A stretch of DNA of 64,000 nucleotides from assembly GCF_009498275.1 (NCBI RefSeq), contig NZ_CP045643.1, forward strand, positions 4,588,001 to 4,652,000, written 5' to 3'. The stretch is from Streptomyces fagopyri (GTDB taxonomy: Bacteria > Actinomycetota > Actinomycetes > Streptomycetales > Streptomycetaceae). The number at the start of each line of letters is the position of its first letter. The first letter of the stretch is position 1. Below, one piece after another: positions 7,235 through 16,600 of the stretch. The translations under genes and the position numbers were made by a program. Below the pieces are notes generated by a model. That model saw only the letters and a program-made list of their open reading frames with translations. It was not told the origin of the DNA and did not search any database.

Positions 7235-9106
7235 ATGGGCATTCTCACTCTCCTGCGGAACGCGTTCGGCCGCTCACGCCAGGGGCGTGACGCCGACGCG
7301 GAGACCTCGCGGGAAGCTTCGGCTCCCTCGGTTTCGGCCCCGGCGGCCGAACACGTTACCTCGCGGGAGGCCGAACCGGCCTCCGCCGCGATCCCCTCCC
7401 AGGCGGCCGAACGGGCCCCCGCCGAGGCCGAACCGAAGATCCCCGCACCTTCGTCCGAACCGAAGCCGGGGCCGACGTCGTCGGTGGTAGACGAGCTGGT
7501 GTCGGCGGCGTTCGACAACGTCACGGTCCCCAAGCCGACGGAGTCGACGGAGTCGGCCAAGCCGGAAACGGAGACGGCCTCGTCTCCGGAGACGGTGACC
7601 GACCTCGCGCCCACGCCCACGCCCGAGCCCACGCCGGAGGCGCAGCCCGAGACGGAGCCCGTCGCCGAGGCCGTCGCCGAACCCGAGGTCGCGCCGCAGG
7701 CCGAGGCCGTCACCGAGGCCGAACCCGAGGTCGTGGCCGTGCCCGAGGCGGACGCTGCCGCCGACGACGTGACCGGGACCGAGCCGGAGCCCGTGGTCGA
7801 ACCGGAACCCGTGGCCGAGGCCGAGCCCAAGACCGAGGCCGTCGCCGAACCCGAGGTCGCGCCGCAGGCCGAGGCCGTCGCCGAAGCCGAACCCGAGGTC
7901 GTGGCCGAGCCGGAGCCCGAGGCCGCCGCTGACGCCGAGCCCCAGGCCGAGGTCATCGCCGCGCCCGAGGCCGACGCCGAGACCGGACCCGAGATCGTTG
8001 CCGAGCCGGCGGCCGAGCCGTCCGTCGTGGCCGGGACCGAGCCGAAGGCCGAGGCCGCCGCCGACGCCGAGCCCCAGGCCGAGGTCATCGCCGCGCCCGC
8101 CGCCGGGACCGAACCGAAGGCCGAGGACACGGCCGACGCCCCGGTCGTGGCCGAACCCGGGATCGACACCGCCGCCGACGCCGCGGTCGTGGCCGAGGCG
8201 GAGGCCGTCGTGGAGGCGGTCGCGCCCGAGGCGGAGCCGGTGGTCGAGGCCCCCGAGGTCTCCGGGCCGGAGGCCGAGGAGCCCGCCGCCGAGAAGGCTC
8301 CGGCAGCGGAACCCGAGCCGGCCACCGAAACCGTCGCCGCACAGGCCGACGAGCCCGCGGCCGTCGACGGCGATCAGGCCGCACAGGAGCCGCTCGCGGC
8401 CGAAGTCGCAGCCGGGAGCGACGCCGACGCCGACGTCTCGACCCCCGCCGTCCCCCTGGCTCACGTCCAGTCGACCGCAGCGACCCTCGCCACCGCGTAC
8501 AGGGAAGCCGCCGCCACCCTCGAGAAGCAGAACCTCACCGGCGCCCGCGCCAAGGTCTACCTCGTCCTGGACCGCTCCGCGTCGATGCGCGCGTACTACA
8601 AGGACGGCTCCGCCCAGGCCCTCGGCGAGCAGGCCGTCGCCCTCGCCGCGCACCTCGACCCCGAGGCCTCGGTCCCGGTCGTCTTCTTCTCCACCGAACT
8701 CGACGGCACCGGCGAGCTCACCCTCGCCGACCACGAGAACAAGGTCGACGAACTCCACGGCTCCCTCGGCCGCATGGGCCGTACCAGCTACCACGTCGCC
8801 GTACAGGAAGTCCTCGCGCAGCACGAGAAGTCGCAGAACCCCGCGGCCCCCGCGCTGGTGATCTTCCAGACGGACGGCGCCCCGGACGCCAAGACCCCGG
8901 CCACCCAGGCGCTCACCGACGCGGCGAAGACCCACCCGGCCGTCTTCTTCTCCTTCGTCGCCTTCGGCGAGCACGAGAACAAGGCGTTCGACTACCTCCG
9001 CAAGCTGAAGACCGCCAACGCGTCCTTCTTCCACGCGGGCCCCACCCCCCGCGAACTGACGGACGCCGAGGTCTACGAGGGCGTACTGGCGAACTGGCGC
9101 CCGTAG
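7235..9106 (+). CDS. VWA domain protein with a long acidic low-complexity N-terminus
   Basis: A 623-residue protein. Residues about 60-425 are almost entirely Glu, Ala, Pro and Val, built from imperfect repeats (for example AVAEPEVAPQAEAV occurs twice, EPQAEVIAAP twice). Residues about 430-620 form a von Willebrand A domain related to those of tellurite-resistance (Ter) proteins: VYLVLDRSASMRAYY gives the MIDAS DxSxS motif, GRTSYHVAV the Thr, and IFQTDGAPD the Asp. The MIDAS is intact, so metal-dependent protein binding is expected. No signal peptide or membrane segment is seen, so it is probably cytoplasmic. The ATG at 7235 follows GAAGGG; an in-frame ATG at 7217 is an alternative. The biological role is unknown. 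Confidence 0.85.
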   Translation: MGILTLLRNAFGRSRQGRDADAETSREASAPSVSAPAAEHVTSREAEPASAAIPSQAAERAPAEAEPKIPAPSSEPKPGPTSSVVDELVSAAFDNVTVPKPTESTESAKPETETASSPETVTDLAPTPTPEPTPEAQPETEPVAEAVAEPEVAPQAEAVTEAEPEVVAVPEADAAADDVTGTEPEPVVEPEPVAEAEPKTEAVAEPEVAPQAEAVAEAEPEVVAEPEPEAAADAEPQAEVIAAPEADAETGPEIVAEPAAEPSVVAGTEPKAEAAADAEPQAEVIAAPAAGTEPKAEDTADAPVVAEPGIDTAADAAVVAEAEAVVEAVAPEAEPVVEAPEVSGPEAEEPAAEKAPAAEPEPATETVAAQADEPAAVDGDQAAQEPLAAEVAAGSDADADVSTPAVPLAHVQSTAATLATAYREAAATLEKQNLTGARAKVYLVLDRSASMRAYYKDGSAQALGEQAVALAAHLDPEASVPVVFFSTELDGTGELTLADHENKVDELHGSLGRMGRTSYHVAVQEVLAQHEKSQNPAAPALVIFQTDGAPDAKTPATQALTDAAKTHPAVFFSFVAFGEHENKAFDYLRKLKTANASFFHAGPTPRELTDAEVYEGVLANWRP

Positions 9107-9148
9107 GCGCGACCGGCACCCCGCCGGAAGCCCGGCGCGAACGACCGC

Positions 9149-9192
9149 AGGCCGCCCGCCTCCCGTCCCGTAAAACGGGAGGCGGGCGGCCT
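9149..9192 (+). terminator. Strong terminator after the VWA gene
   Basis: An 18-bp perfect inverted repeat (9149-9166 with 9175-9192) with an 8-base loop lies about 45 bases past the stop codon and separates the VWA gene from metG. Confidence 0.8.
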
Positions 9193-9290
9193 ACCCATGT
9201 CGGCTACGATTTCAAGGTTCGTACAACGGCCGGCGCCCTGATCGGAACCGCCGACCGTCACCCCACGTAGCGACTTGGGAGCAGCCCGCG

Positions 9291-11012
9291 ATGGCTCGAC
9301 ACCTCATCACCAGCGCCCTTCCGTACATCAACGGGATCAAGCACCTGGGCAACATGGTGGGGTCCATGCTCCCGGCGGACGTGTACTCCCGCTACCTCCG
9401 TCAGCGCGGTCACGAGGTGCTGTACATCTGCGCGACGGACGAGCACGGCACCCCCGCCGAGCTGGCCGCGAAGGAGCGGGGCGTCCCGGTCGACACGTTC
9501 TGCGCGCAGGCGCACGACGCCCAGAAGGCGGTCTACGACGGCTTCGAGCTGGCCTTCGACCACTTCGGCCGCAGCTCCAGCGAGCAGAACCGCGGGATCA
9601 CCCAGCACTTCGCCCGCCGTCTGAACGAGAACGGCTTCATCGAGGAGCGCGCGATCCGTCAGGTGTACTCGCCGACGGACGGCCGCTTCCTCCCGGACCG
9701 CTATGTCGAGGGCACCTGCCCGCACTGCGGCTACGACAAGGCGCGCGGCGACCAGTGCGAGAACTGCACGCGCGTCCTGGACCCGACCGACCTGATCAAC
9801 CCGCGTTCGGCGATCTCCGGCTCGACGGACCTGGAGGTCCGCGAGACGAAGCACCTCTTCCTGCTCCAGTCGAAGCTGCAGCACGAGGTCGAGGCCTGGG
9901 TCTCGCTGCACGAGGAGGAGTGGCCGCAGCTGGCCTCCTCCATCGCCCGCAAGTGGCTGACCGAGGGCCTGCACGACCGCGCGATCACCCGTGACCTCGA
10001 CTGGGGCGTCCCGGTGCCCGCCGACACCTGGCCGGAACTGGCCGCCGAGGGCAAGGTCTTCTACGTCTGGTTCGACGCCCCGATCGAGTACATCGGCGCG
10101 ACGAAGGAGTGGGCGGACGCGGCGCCCGCCGGCGAGGTCCGCGACTGGAAGTCCTGGTGGTACGAGGCCGACGACACGGTCCGCTACACGGAGTTCATGG
10201 CGAAGGACAACGTCCCGTTCCACACGGTGATGTTCCCGGCCACGGAGCTGGGTGTCCGCGAGCCGTGGAAGAAGGTCGACTACGTCAAGGCCTTCAACTG
10301 GCTGACGTACTACGGCGGGAAGTTCTCCACGTCGCAGAAGCGCGGCGTCTTCACCGACCACGCGCTCGACATCCTGCCCGCGGACTACTGGCGTTACTTC
10401 CTCATCGCCAACGCCCCCGAGTCGGACGACTCGTCCTTCACCTGGGAGCACTTCACCACCACGGTCAACAAGGACCTCGCCGACACCCTCGGCAACTTCG
10501 TCAACCGCGTCCTGTCGTTCTCCAGGAAGCGGTTCGGCGACGAGGTCCCGGCGGGCGCGGCGGCCGGCGGGACGGAGGCGAAGCTCGGCGAGGAGATCGC
10601 CGGTCTGCTGGCCGAGTACGAGACCCAGATGGAGGCCCTCCAGTTCCGCAAGGCGGCGGCCGCGCTGCGCGCCCTGTGGTCGGCGGGCAACTCCTACCTG
10701 GAGGAGAAGGCCCCCTGGCTGGAGATCAAGACCGACCCCGACGGCGCGGCCCTGACCCTGCGTACGGCGATGAACCTGATCCACCTGTACTCGGTGGTCT
10801 CCGAGCCCTTCATCCCGGCCTCCGCCAAGGCGATGCGCTCCGCGTTCGCGCTGGCGGACGACACGGCGGTGTGGGTGTCCGCGGACGAGGCGAAGTCCCT
10901 GGACGCCGTGCCGGCGGGCACCGCGTTCACCGTGCCCCCGGTGCTCTTCGCCAAGATCACCGACGAGGACCTGGAGTCGTACAAGGAGCGCTTCGGCGGC
11001 GTTCCGGAGTAG
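9291..11012 (+). CDS. metG: Methionyl-tRNA synthetase
   Basis: A 573-residue class I aminoacyl-tRNA synthetase that charges tRNA-Met. The N-terminus [14 protein letters not shown] holds the HIGH-like signature (HLGN), the connective domain has a single Cys4 zinc knuckle (CPHCGY ... CENC, residues about 143-162), and the KMSKS loop appears as FSTSQKRG, a variant seen in other actinobacterial enzymes. The C-terminal anticodon-binding helix bundle begins near residue 400. It lacks the extra C-terminal tRNA-binding domain found in E. coli MetG. GGGAG precedes the ATG by nine bases. It stands alone between two strong terminators. Confidence 0.97.
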   Translation: MARHLITSALPYINGIKHLGNMVGSMLPADVYSRYLRQRGHEVLYICATDEHGTPAELAAKERGVPVDTFCAQAHDAQKAVYDGFELAFDHFGRSSSEQNRGITQHFARRLNENGFIEERAIRQVYSPTDGRFLPDRYVEGTCPHCGYDKARGDQCENCTRVLDPTDLINPRSAISGSTDLEVRETKHLFLLQSKLQHEVEAWVSLHEEEWPQLASSIARKWLTEGLHDRAITRDLDWGVPVPADTWPELAAEGKVFYVWFDAPIEYIGATKEWADAAPAGEVRDWKSWWYEADDTVRYTEFMAKDNVPFHTVMFPATELGVREPWKKVDYVKAFNWLTYYGGKFSTSQKRGVFTDHALDILPADYWRYFLIANAPESDDSSFTWEHFTTTVNKDLADTLGNFVNRVLSFSRKRFGDEVPAGAAAGGTEAKLGEEIAGLLAEYETQMEALQFRKAAAALRALWSAGNSYLEEKAPWLEIKTDPDGAALTLRTAMNLIHLYSVVSEPFIPASAKAMRSAFALADDTAVWVSADEAKSLDAVPAGTAFTVPPVLFAKITDEDLESYKERFGGVPE

Positions 11013-11026
11013 TCCCGACTGCGGGA

Positions 11027-11060
11027 GCGGGGCCCGGCGCCGAGCGGCGCCGGGCCCCGC
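11027..11060 (+). terminator. metG terminator
   Basis: A perfect 15-bp stem (11027-11041 with 11046-11060) with the tetraloop GAGC lies 14 bases after the metG stop codon. Confidence 0.85.
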
Positions 11061-11116
11061 TGCCGTGTTCGGCGGCCGGAAACCGACCCCGTTGGTGGCA
11101 TGCCCGCGTCCACCCG

Positions 11117-11122
11117 TATGGT
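11117..11122 (+). promoter_or_regulatory. -10 box of the 158-residue hypothetical gene
   Basis: TATGGT lies six bases before the ATG at 11129 with TTGGTG 19 bp further upstream. This predicts a leaderless transcript. Confidence 0.5.
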
Positions 11123-11128
11123 TTCGCC

Positions 11129-11605
11129 ATGGCAGTCCCTCCGGTCATCCCGATCGCCTACGCGCCGAAGTCCCGCACCGAGACCATAGGTCACTACGCG
11201 GACGGCCAGTTCCTGGCGTCGGTCACCTACGCATTCCCCGAGGGGTACCGGCCCGACGACGGCTGGGAAGAGCACAAGCGCCTCTACACGGTGCTGCACA
11301 CCTTCGACTCCCAGGGCCACTACCGTGACTCCGAGATCTGGTGCGCGGGCACCTGGGCCGAGCAGCAACTGGCCCCGGACGGCGAGAGTTCGGTCCTCTC
11401 CCGGGCCAGGGCCCACCTGGCGAAACTCCTGCGGAGTCTGCCCCGGCGCTCCTACACGGACATCGCGGTCCGCCCCTTCCAAATCACCGTCGACGGCGTG
11501 CTCTTCGGCCTGGTGGTCAAGGAGGACGAGGAGGAGACCTGGGCCGAGCTCTACCCGGACCGCCTCGGCTTCGCCGAGCCGTGGGACGGCACGTACGACA
11601 CCTGA
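11129..11605 (+). CDS. Conserved hypothetical protein, 158 residues
   Basis: A soluble protein without a signal peptide or membrane segment, starting MAVPPVIPIAYAPKS. It is rich in aromatic and acidic residues and has no motif that I recognise. The reading frame has the third-position GC bias of a real gene, and the ATG fits a leaderless promoter at 11117-11122. It lies between metG and another small uncharacterised gene, both on the same strand, but separate promoters are seen. Function unknown. Confidence 0.75.
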   Translation: MAVPPVIPIAYAPKSRTETIGHYADGQFLASVTYAFPEGYRPDDGWEEHKRLYTVLHTFDSQGHYRDSEIWCAGTWAEQQLAPDGESSVLSRARAHLAKLLRSLPRRSYTDIAVRPFQITVDGVLFGLVVKEDEEETWAELYPDRLGFAEPWDGTYDT

Positions 11606-11775
11606 GCCCGCGGGCGGCCACCGGCGCCCCGCACCCCTCAGCGGTGAGGACCGGTCCCCGACGAGACCCGCGCCGGCCGGACCTCCGCCCGGCCGGTGAA
11701 AGTGCCCGCCCACGTCCCCCGGCACCCGGGCCCGCCCTGAGCGGGCCCGGTCCCACCAGCCCGTACCGCCCTGCC

Positions 11776-11781
11776 TACCCT
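11776..11781 (+). promoter_or_regulatory. -10 box of the DUF7003-like gene
   Basis: TACCCT lies six bases before the GTG at 11788, the usual leaderless spacing. Confidence 0.45.
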
Positions 11782-11787
11782 GGCTCC

Positions 11788-12426
11788 GTGATCACCACTT
11801 CGTCGGTCCTCGGACAGTTCGATCTCTGCGCGGACCGGGCGGCGTTCCCCGATCTCGACAACGGCTACTACCACCCGGTCGACGCGCGGATCCATGTACT
11901 CGGGGACGGTACGCGCTGGGCCATGATCGCCGAACTGCTCGGCTACAACCCGCGCGGCGGCAACCTCATCGACGTCATGCACCGCTTCGGCAACTGCCTC
12001 ACGCGCGGTGAACCCGGCTTCGGCGCCTTCCTGGACCGGGTGGACAACATGGCGGAGATCGATCCCGGAGGCACGGAGGTCTACTCCGGAGGAGCCCCCG
12101 TGGTCGTGCGGGGGACGGCGCTGACGGTCGGCGCCGACGCCGGCACCCCGCTGCAGGACGTGTTCCGCCTGCTCGCCCCGGAGAACAAGCGGCTTCTCCT
12201 GGCCGACGAGACGGAACTCCGGGCCGATCTCCCCGCCGACCTGCCCGTACTCCTGCGGCTCGACGAATGGAACCAGCCCGAGGACCTCTGGGACACGCTG
12301 CCCGGCGCCCACGAGACCTTCCGGATGATCGCCGAGGTGCTGAACTCCTCGGACCCGGGCCGGTACCGGCCGACGCTCCCGCCCAACACCCACTGGTCCC
12401 ACTGGCCCGACGCCGGGACACTCTGA
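11788..12426 (+). CDS. Uncharacterised protein resembling DUF7003
   Basis: A 212-residue soluble protein starting with GTG (MITTSSVLGQFDLCADRA). The segment LDNGYYHPVDARIHV followed by RWAMIAELLGYNPR and HRFGNCL resembles a family of small bacterial proteins that I recall as DUF7003; this is recollection, not a search. No catalytic motif is evident. The transcript is probably leaderless. It converges on aspS, with a bidirectional terminator between them. Confidence 0.7.
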   Translation: MITTSSVLGQFDLCADRAAFPDLDNGYYHPVDARIHVLGDGTRWAMIAELLGYNPRGGNLIDVMHRFGNCLTRGEPGFGAFLDRVDNMAEIDPGGTEVYSGGAPVVVRGTALTVGADAGTPLQDVFRLLAPENKRLLLADETELRADLPADLPVLLRLDEWNQPEDLWDTLPGAHETFRMIAEVLNSSDPGRYRPTLPPNTHWSHWPDAGTL

Positions 12427-12476
12427 CACCGGCCGGCGCACACGCTGGAACGCCCACCGCGTGCGCCCGGCACGCG

Positions 12477-12513
12477 GAAGTGGCCCGGAACCGACAGGGT
12501 TCCGGGCCACTTC
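12477..12513. terminator. Bidirectional terminator between the DUF7003-like gene and aspS
   Basis: A 16-bp perfect stem (12477-12492 with 12498-12513) with the loop GACAG lies between two converging genes, 50 bases after one stop and 12 bases after the other. Confidence 0.85.
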
Positions 12514-12524
12514 GCGGACAGGGC

Positions 12525-14288
12525 CTACTTCGGCTGCGGCTTGCGCACCGAGAGGTGCAGCTCCCGCAGGCGGGTCTCGTCCAGCTCCGTCGGCGCGCCC
12601 ATCATCAGGTCCTGCGCGTTGCCGTTCAGCGGGAACGCGATGGTCTCGCGGATGTTCGGCTCGTCCGCGAGGAGCATGACGATGCGGTCGACGCCCGGGG
12701 CGATGCCCCCGTGCGGCGGGGCGCCGAAGCGGAACGCGCGGAGCATGCCGGCGAACTGCTCCTCGACGGTCTCACGGTCGTAGCCCGCGATCTCGAAGGC
12801 CTTGAGCATGATCTCGGGCTCGTGGTTCCGGATCGCGCCGGAGGACAGCTCGACGCCGTTGCAGACGATGTCGTACTGCCAGCCCAGGATGTCCAGCGGG
12901 TCCTGGGTCTCCAGGGCCTCCAGACCGCCCTGCGGCATCGAGAACGGGTTGTGCGAGAAGTCGATCTTCCCGGTGTCCTCGTCCTTCTCGTACATCGGGA
13001 AGTCGACGATCCAGCAGAACCGGAAGACGTTCTCCTCGAAGTTGCCCGAGCGCTTGGCGGCCTCGACCCGCACCGCGCCCATGATCTTCGAGACCTCGTC
13101 GAACTCGCCCGCGCCGAAGAACACCGCGTGGCCGGGGGCCAGCGACAGACGCTTCGTCAACTCGGCCACGTTCTCCTCGGTCAGGAACTTGGCGATCGGG
13201 CCCGTCAGCGTGCCGTCCTCGCCCACCCGCACCCAGGCCAGGCCCTTCGCGCCCTGCTCGACCGCGTAGTCGCCCAGGCCGTCGAAGAACTTCCGCGTCT
13301 GGCCGGAGACGTCCGGCACCGGCAGCGCGCGCACGTGCTTGCCGGCGAAGGCCTTGAACTCCGAGCCCGCGAAGATGTCGGTGATGTCGGTGAGCTCCAG
13401 CTGGGCCCGCAGGTCCGGCTTGTCGGAGCCGTACTTCAGCATCGACTCACGGAACGGGATCCGCGGGAAGGGGGAGGTGACGTGACGGTCACCGCCGAAC
13501 TCCTCGAAGAGCTCCGTCATCAGCTTCTCGATCGGCTGGAAGACGTCCTCCTGCTCGACGAAGGACATCTCCACGTCGAGCTGGTAGAACTCGCCCGGCG
13601 AGCGGTCCGCACGCGCGTCCTCGTCGCGGAAGCAGGGCGCGATCTGGAAGTAGCGGTCGAAGCCGGAGATCATCAGCAGCTGCTTGAACTGCTGGGGCGC
13701 CTGCGGCAGCGCGTAGAACCTGCCCGGGTTGAGACGGGACGGCACGACGAAGTCGCGGGCACCCTCCGGCGAGGTGGCGCTGAGGATCGGCGTCGCCATC
13801 TCGTTGAAGCCCAGCGCCGTCATCTTGTGACGGATCGCGGAGATCACGGCCGTACGCAGCAGGATGTTGCGGTGCATGCGCTCGCGGCGCAGGTCGAGGA
13901 AGCGGTACTCGAGGCGCCGCTCCTCGTTGACGCCGTCCTCGGCGTTGATGGTGAACGGGAGCGGGGCGGCCGCGCCGAGCAGCTCGACCTCGTTCACCTC
14001 GACCTCGACCTCGCCGGTGGGCAGGTCGGGGTTGACGTTCTCCGCGCCGCGGGAGACGACCCTGCCGTCCACACGGACCGTCGACTCCTTGGAGACCTTG
14101 TCGAGGGCCTCGTACGCGGGGGTGCCGGGGCGGGCGACGAGCTGCGTGATGCCGTAGTGATCACGCAGATCGATGAAGAGGATGCCGCCCAGGTCTCGGC
14201 GATTGTGCAGCCAGCCGCTCAGCCGGACGTCGCTGTCGACGTCAGAGGCGCGGAGCTCGCCGCAGGTGTGGGACCTGTACCGATGCAT
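12525..14288 (-). CDS. aspS: Aspartyl-tRNA synthetase
   Basis: A 587-residue class IIb aminoacyl-tRNA synthetase. The N-terminal OB-fold anticodon-binding domain (residues 1-110) carries [17 protein letters not shown]. Motif 2 is [16 protein letters not shown], the bacterial GAD insertion spans about residues 300-420, and motif 3 is [15 protein letters not shown]. The RRDLGG segment has Leu where non-discriminating enzymes usually have His, which suggests an aspartate-specific enzyme; this is an inference. The ATG gives the conserved [12 protein letters not shown] start. A parS site lies 34 bp upstream, inside the promoter or leader. Confidence 0.97.
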   Translation of the reverse strand: MHRYRSHTCGELRASDVDSDVRLSGWLHNRRDLGGILFIDLRDHYGITQLVARPGTPAYEALDKVSKESTVRVDGRVVSRGAENVNPDLPTGEVEVEVNEVELLGAAAPLPFTINAEDGVNEERRLEYRFLDLRRERMHRNILLRTAVISAIRHKMTALGFNEMATPILSATSPEGARDFVVPSRLNPGRFYALPQAPQQFKQLLMISGFDRYFQIAPCFRDEDARADRSPGEFYQLDVEMSFVEQEDVFQPIEKLMTELFEEFGGDRHVTSPFPRIPFRESMLKYGSDKPDLRAQLELTDITDIFAGSEFKAFAGKHVRALPVPDVSGQTRKFFDGLGDYAVEQGAKGLAWVRVGEDGTLTGPIAKFLTEENVAELTKRLSLAPGHAVFFGAGEFDEVSKIMGAVRVEAAKRSGNFEENVFRFCWIVDFPMYEKDEDTGKIDFSHNPFSMPQGGLEALETQDPLDILGWQYDIVCNGVELSSGAIRNHEPEIMLKAFEIAGYDRETVEEQFAGMLRAFRFGAPPHGGIAPGVDRIVMLLADEPNIRETIAFPLNGNAQDLMMGAPTELDETRLRELHLSVRKPQPK

Positions 14289-14321
14289 CGTCGTTCATCC
14301 AGTCTTCGCGGATCGGGGTCT

Positions 14322-14335
14322 GTTTCACGTGAAAC
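14322..14335. other. parS: parS centromere-like site 1
   Basis: GTTTCACGTGAAAC, a perfect 14-bp palindrome, is identical to the established Streptomyces ParB-binding parS sequence. In Streptomyces these sites cluster around oriC. This copy lies between aspS and the divergent phosphatase gene. Confidence 0.9.
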
Positions 14336-14428
14336 TTCCGGGCACGGGCCCGGACCCACCAAGGGTACCGGCCACCCAAAGATCACCACTCCGAATACTC
14401 TCGGTGGCACCTACCGATCACCTCTTCA

Positions 14429-14434
14429 TACAGT
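14429..14434 (+). promoter_or_regulatory. -10 box of the PAS-GAF-SpoIIE gene
   Basis: TACAGT lies six bases before the ATG at 14441, with TGGCAC 18 bp upstream as a possible -35. It indicates a leaderless transcript. Confidence 0.45.
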
Positions 14435-14440
14435 GGTCCA

Positions 14441-16600
14441 ATGCGCACTGGTGAGCCCCTGCCCGCCGTGGGGGACGTCCTGGCCGCCCTCGCGACCGGC
14501 CTGTGGCGCTGGGACAACGCTCAGGGGCTGGTCACCCTCGACGCGGAGGCCGCCCGCCTCCTCGGCCTGCCCGCGGAGGCGGTGACGATCACCGAGGCCG
14601 CCGTGCGCGCCCGGTTCCACCCGGCCGACTGGAACGAGGTCGGCGGTGTCGTCCAGCTCGCCGTCGCCGAGGACACGCTCGCCGAGGTCCGGCTGCGGGT
14701 CATGGACGGGCACGGCAGGGTGCTGCGGACCGTACGCAGCCGTTCCAAGCCGACGATCGACCCGGAGACCGGGGAGTTCCAGCTGTTCGGCACCCTCCAG
14801 GAGGTCACCGAACCCTCCCCCGGCACCGCCGCGCGCACCCCGGTCACCGGTGACTGGCGCCGCTCGCGCGAGGCGTTCCTGCTGGACGCGGGGCGCGCCC
14901 TGGCCGAGGCCCGGTCGACGGCGGAAGTGCTGCGGGTCGCGGCCGGCCTGTCGATGCCCGGGTTCTCGCCGGACGGGCTGGCCGTCTTCGGCGCCGAGGG
15001 CGACCGGCTCACCGTCGTCGGACACCACGGACAGCAGCCCGGGGACGAGGGTCCCTTCACCCACATGTCGCTGGCCACGGACTATCCGGCGGCGGAGGTG
15101 GTCCGCACGGGCCGGGCCGTCTATCTCTCCTCGCCCGACGACTACAAGGAGCGCTATCCCGTCTCCTGGCCGCTGGCCCGGCACTTCGGCCGGGAGTCCT
15201 GGGCCTTTCTCCCGCTGACGGTCGCGGGACGCACGATGGGCGCGTGGATGGCGGCCTTCATGTACCCCGTCACCTTCACGCCCGACGAACGCTCGGTGCT
15301 GACGACCGTCGCCCGGATGCTCGCGCAGGCCCTCTCCCGGGCGGGCGCCGCCGAGACGGAACGCGAACTCACGGACGGTCTGCAGCGCTCGATGATGCCC
15401 ACGCTGGGCCCGCGGATGCCGGGCATGGGCGTCGCCGCGCGCTACGTCCCCACCGGCGGCGGTCTCCAGGTCGGCGGCGACTGGTACGACGTGATTCCGC
15501 TGCCGGCCGGCCGCTTCGCGCTCGTCATCGGCGACGTCCAGGGCCACGACGTGCGCGCCGCCGGGCTGATGGGCCAGCTCCGCATCGCCCTGCGCGCGTA
15601 CGCCTCCGAGGGCCACCGCCCGGACGCGGTCCTCTCCCGGGCGTCACGGTTCCTGTACGGGGTCACGGACTCGGTGACGTACGGCTCCAGCGGGCAGGAC
15701 GGCGGCGGGGGCGCGGACGTCCGCTTCGCGACCTGTCTGTACGTAGAAGTGGATCCGGCGACCGGACTGCTGGACTTCGCCCGCGCCGGGCATCCCGACC
15801 CGGCGATACGCATGGCCGACGGGACGGTGCTGATGCGCCCCACGGCCGGTGGACTGCCGCTCGGTATCGATCCGGACGCCGACTACCCGACGACCCGGCT
15901 CGGCCTGGAGCCCGGCGAGACCATGCTGATCTGCACCGACGGACTGATCGAGACCGGCGGCCACGACCTCGACACCGGCTGGCGGCGCATCCGGCGGATC
16001 CTGGAGTCCCACGACGGTGATCTGGAGGAGCTCGCCGACGCGCTGGTGCAGGGCGTGCACGGGCCCTCCTCGCACCACACCCCGGGACCGCTGGCCGACC
16101 GCCGCGAGGACGACATCGCGCTCGTGCTGCTGTCCCGCCAGGGCGCGGGCCGGGACGGCACGGTCGCGGGGCCGGCCCCGGGCGCGCCGGCGACACGGCG
16201 TACCGCCCTGACCGTGGCGCAGAGCGCGCCCGAGCGGGTCGCGGACGCCCGCCAGCAGGTGCGCGAGCTGCTGCACGACTGGGGTTCCGAGGACCAGCGC
16301 GACTCGGCGGTCCTTCTCGTCTCCGAGATCCTGACCAACGTCCTGGTGCACACCGACGGCGACGCGCTGCTGGTCGCCGAGGTGACCGGCGCGTCGGGTG
16401 ACCGCCGGATGCGGGTGGAGGTCACGGACGCGAGCGGCGACCTGCCGCACCGCCGCCATCCGGGTGAGCTGGCGTCCTCCGGGCGCGGCCTGGTGCTCGT
16501 GGAGATCCTCGCGGAGGCCTGGGGCGTGGACCCGCGCGGCGAGGGCAAGAGCATCTGGTTCGAGTTCTACGAGTCGTCCACGACCAAGCCCGACGCGTAG
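14441..16600 (+). CDS. PAS-GAF-SpoIIE phosphatase-HATPase multidomain signalling protein
   Basis: A 719-residue soluble regulator. Order: a PAS sensor (residues about 15-115, MDGHGRVLRTV), a GAF domain (about 145-300), a PP2C/SpoIIE phosphatase (about 325-560) with GGDWYDVI, IGDVQGHD, CTDGLIE and REDDIALVLL giving the metal-binding aspartates, and a C-terminal RsbW-like ATPase (about 585-712) with SEILTNVLVHT and GRGLVLVEIL. Such proteins both dephosphorylate anti-sigma-factor antagonists and phosphorylate them as anti-sigma kinases, and Streptomyces has many. No cognate antagonist gene is adjacent. The last 34 bases overlap the convergent transporter gene. Confidence 0.92.
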   Translation: MRTGEPLPAVGDVLAALATGLWRWDNAQGLVTLDAEAARLLGLPAEAVTITEAAVRARFHPADWNEVGGVVQLAVAEDTLAEVRLRVMDGHGRVLRTVRSRSKPTIDPETGEFQLFGTLQEVTEPSPGTAARTPVTGDWRRSREAFLLDAGRALAEARSTAEVLRVAAGLSMPGFSPDGLAVFGAEGDRLTVVGHHGQQPGDEGPFTHMSLATDYPAAEVVRTGRAVYLSSPDDYKERYPVSWPLARHFGRESWAFLPLTVAGRTMGAWMAAFMYPVTFTPDERSVLTTVARMLAQALSRAGAAETERELTDGLQRSMMPTLGPRMPGMGVAARYVPTGGGLQVGGDWYDVIPLPAGRFALVIGDVQGHDVRAAGLMGQLRIALRAYASEGHRPDAVLSRASRFLYGVTDSVTYGSSGQDGGGGADVRFATCLYVEVDPATGLLDFARAGHPDPAIRMADGTVLMRPTAGGLPLGIDPDADYPTTRLGLEPGETMLICTDGLIETGGHDLDTGWRRIRRILESHDGDLEELADALVQGVHGPSSHHTPGPLADRREDDIALVLLSRQGAGRDGTVAGPAPGAPATRRTALTVAQSAPERVADARQQVRELLHDWGSEDQRDSAVLLVSEILTNVLVHTDGDALLVAEVTGASGDRRMRVEVTDASGDLPHRRHPGELASSGRGLVLVEILAEAWGVDPRGEGKSIWFEFYESSTTKPDA

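Noticed and set aside
7210..9034. Long open frames opposite the VWA gene with Gly/Leu/Arg or Ala/Ser/Gly repeats
   Set aside because: They are the antisense of the Glu/Ala/Pro repeat and have no RBS, domain or normal codon bias. The plus-strand frame ends in an intact VWA domain.
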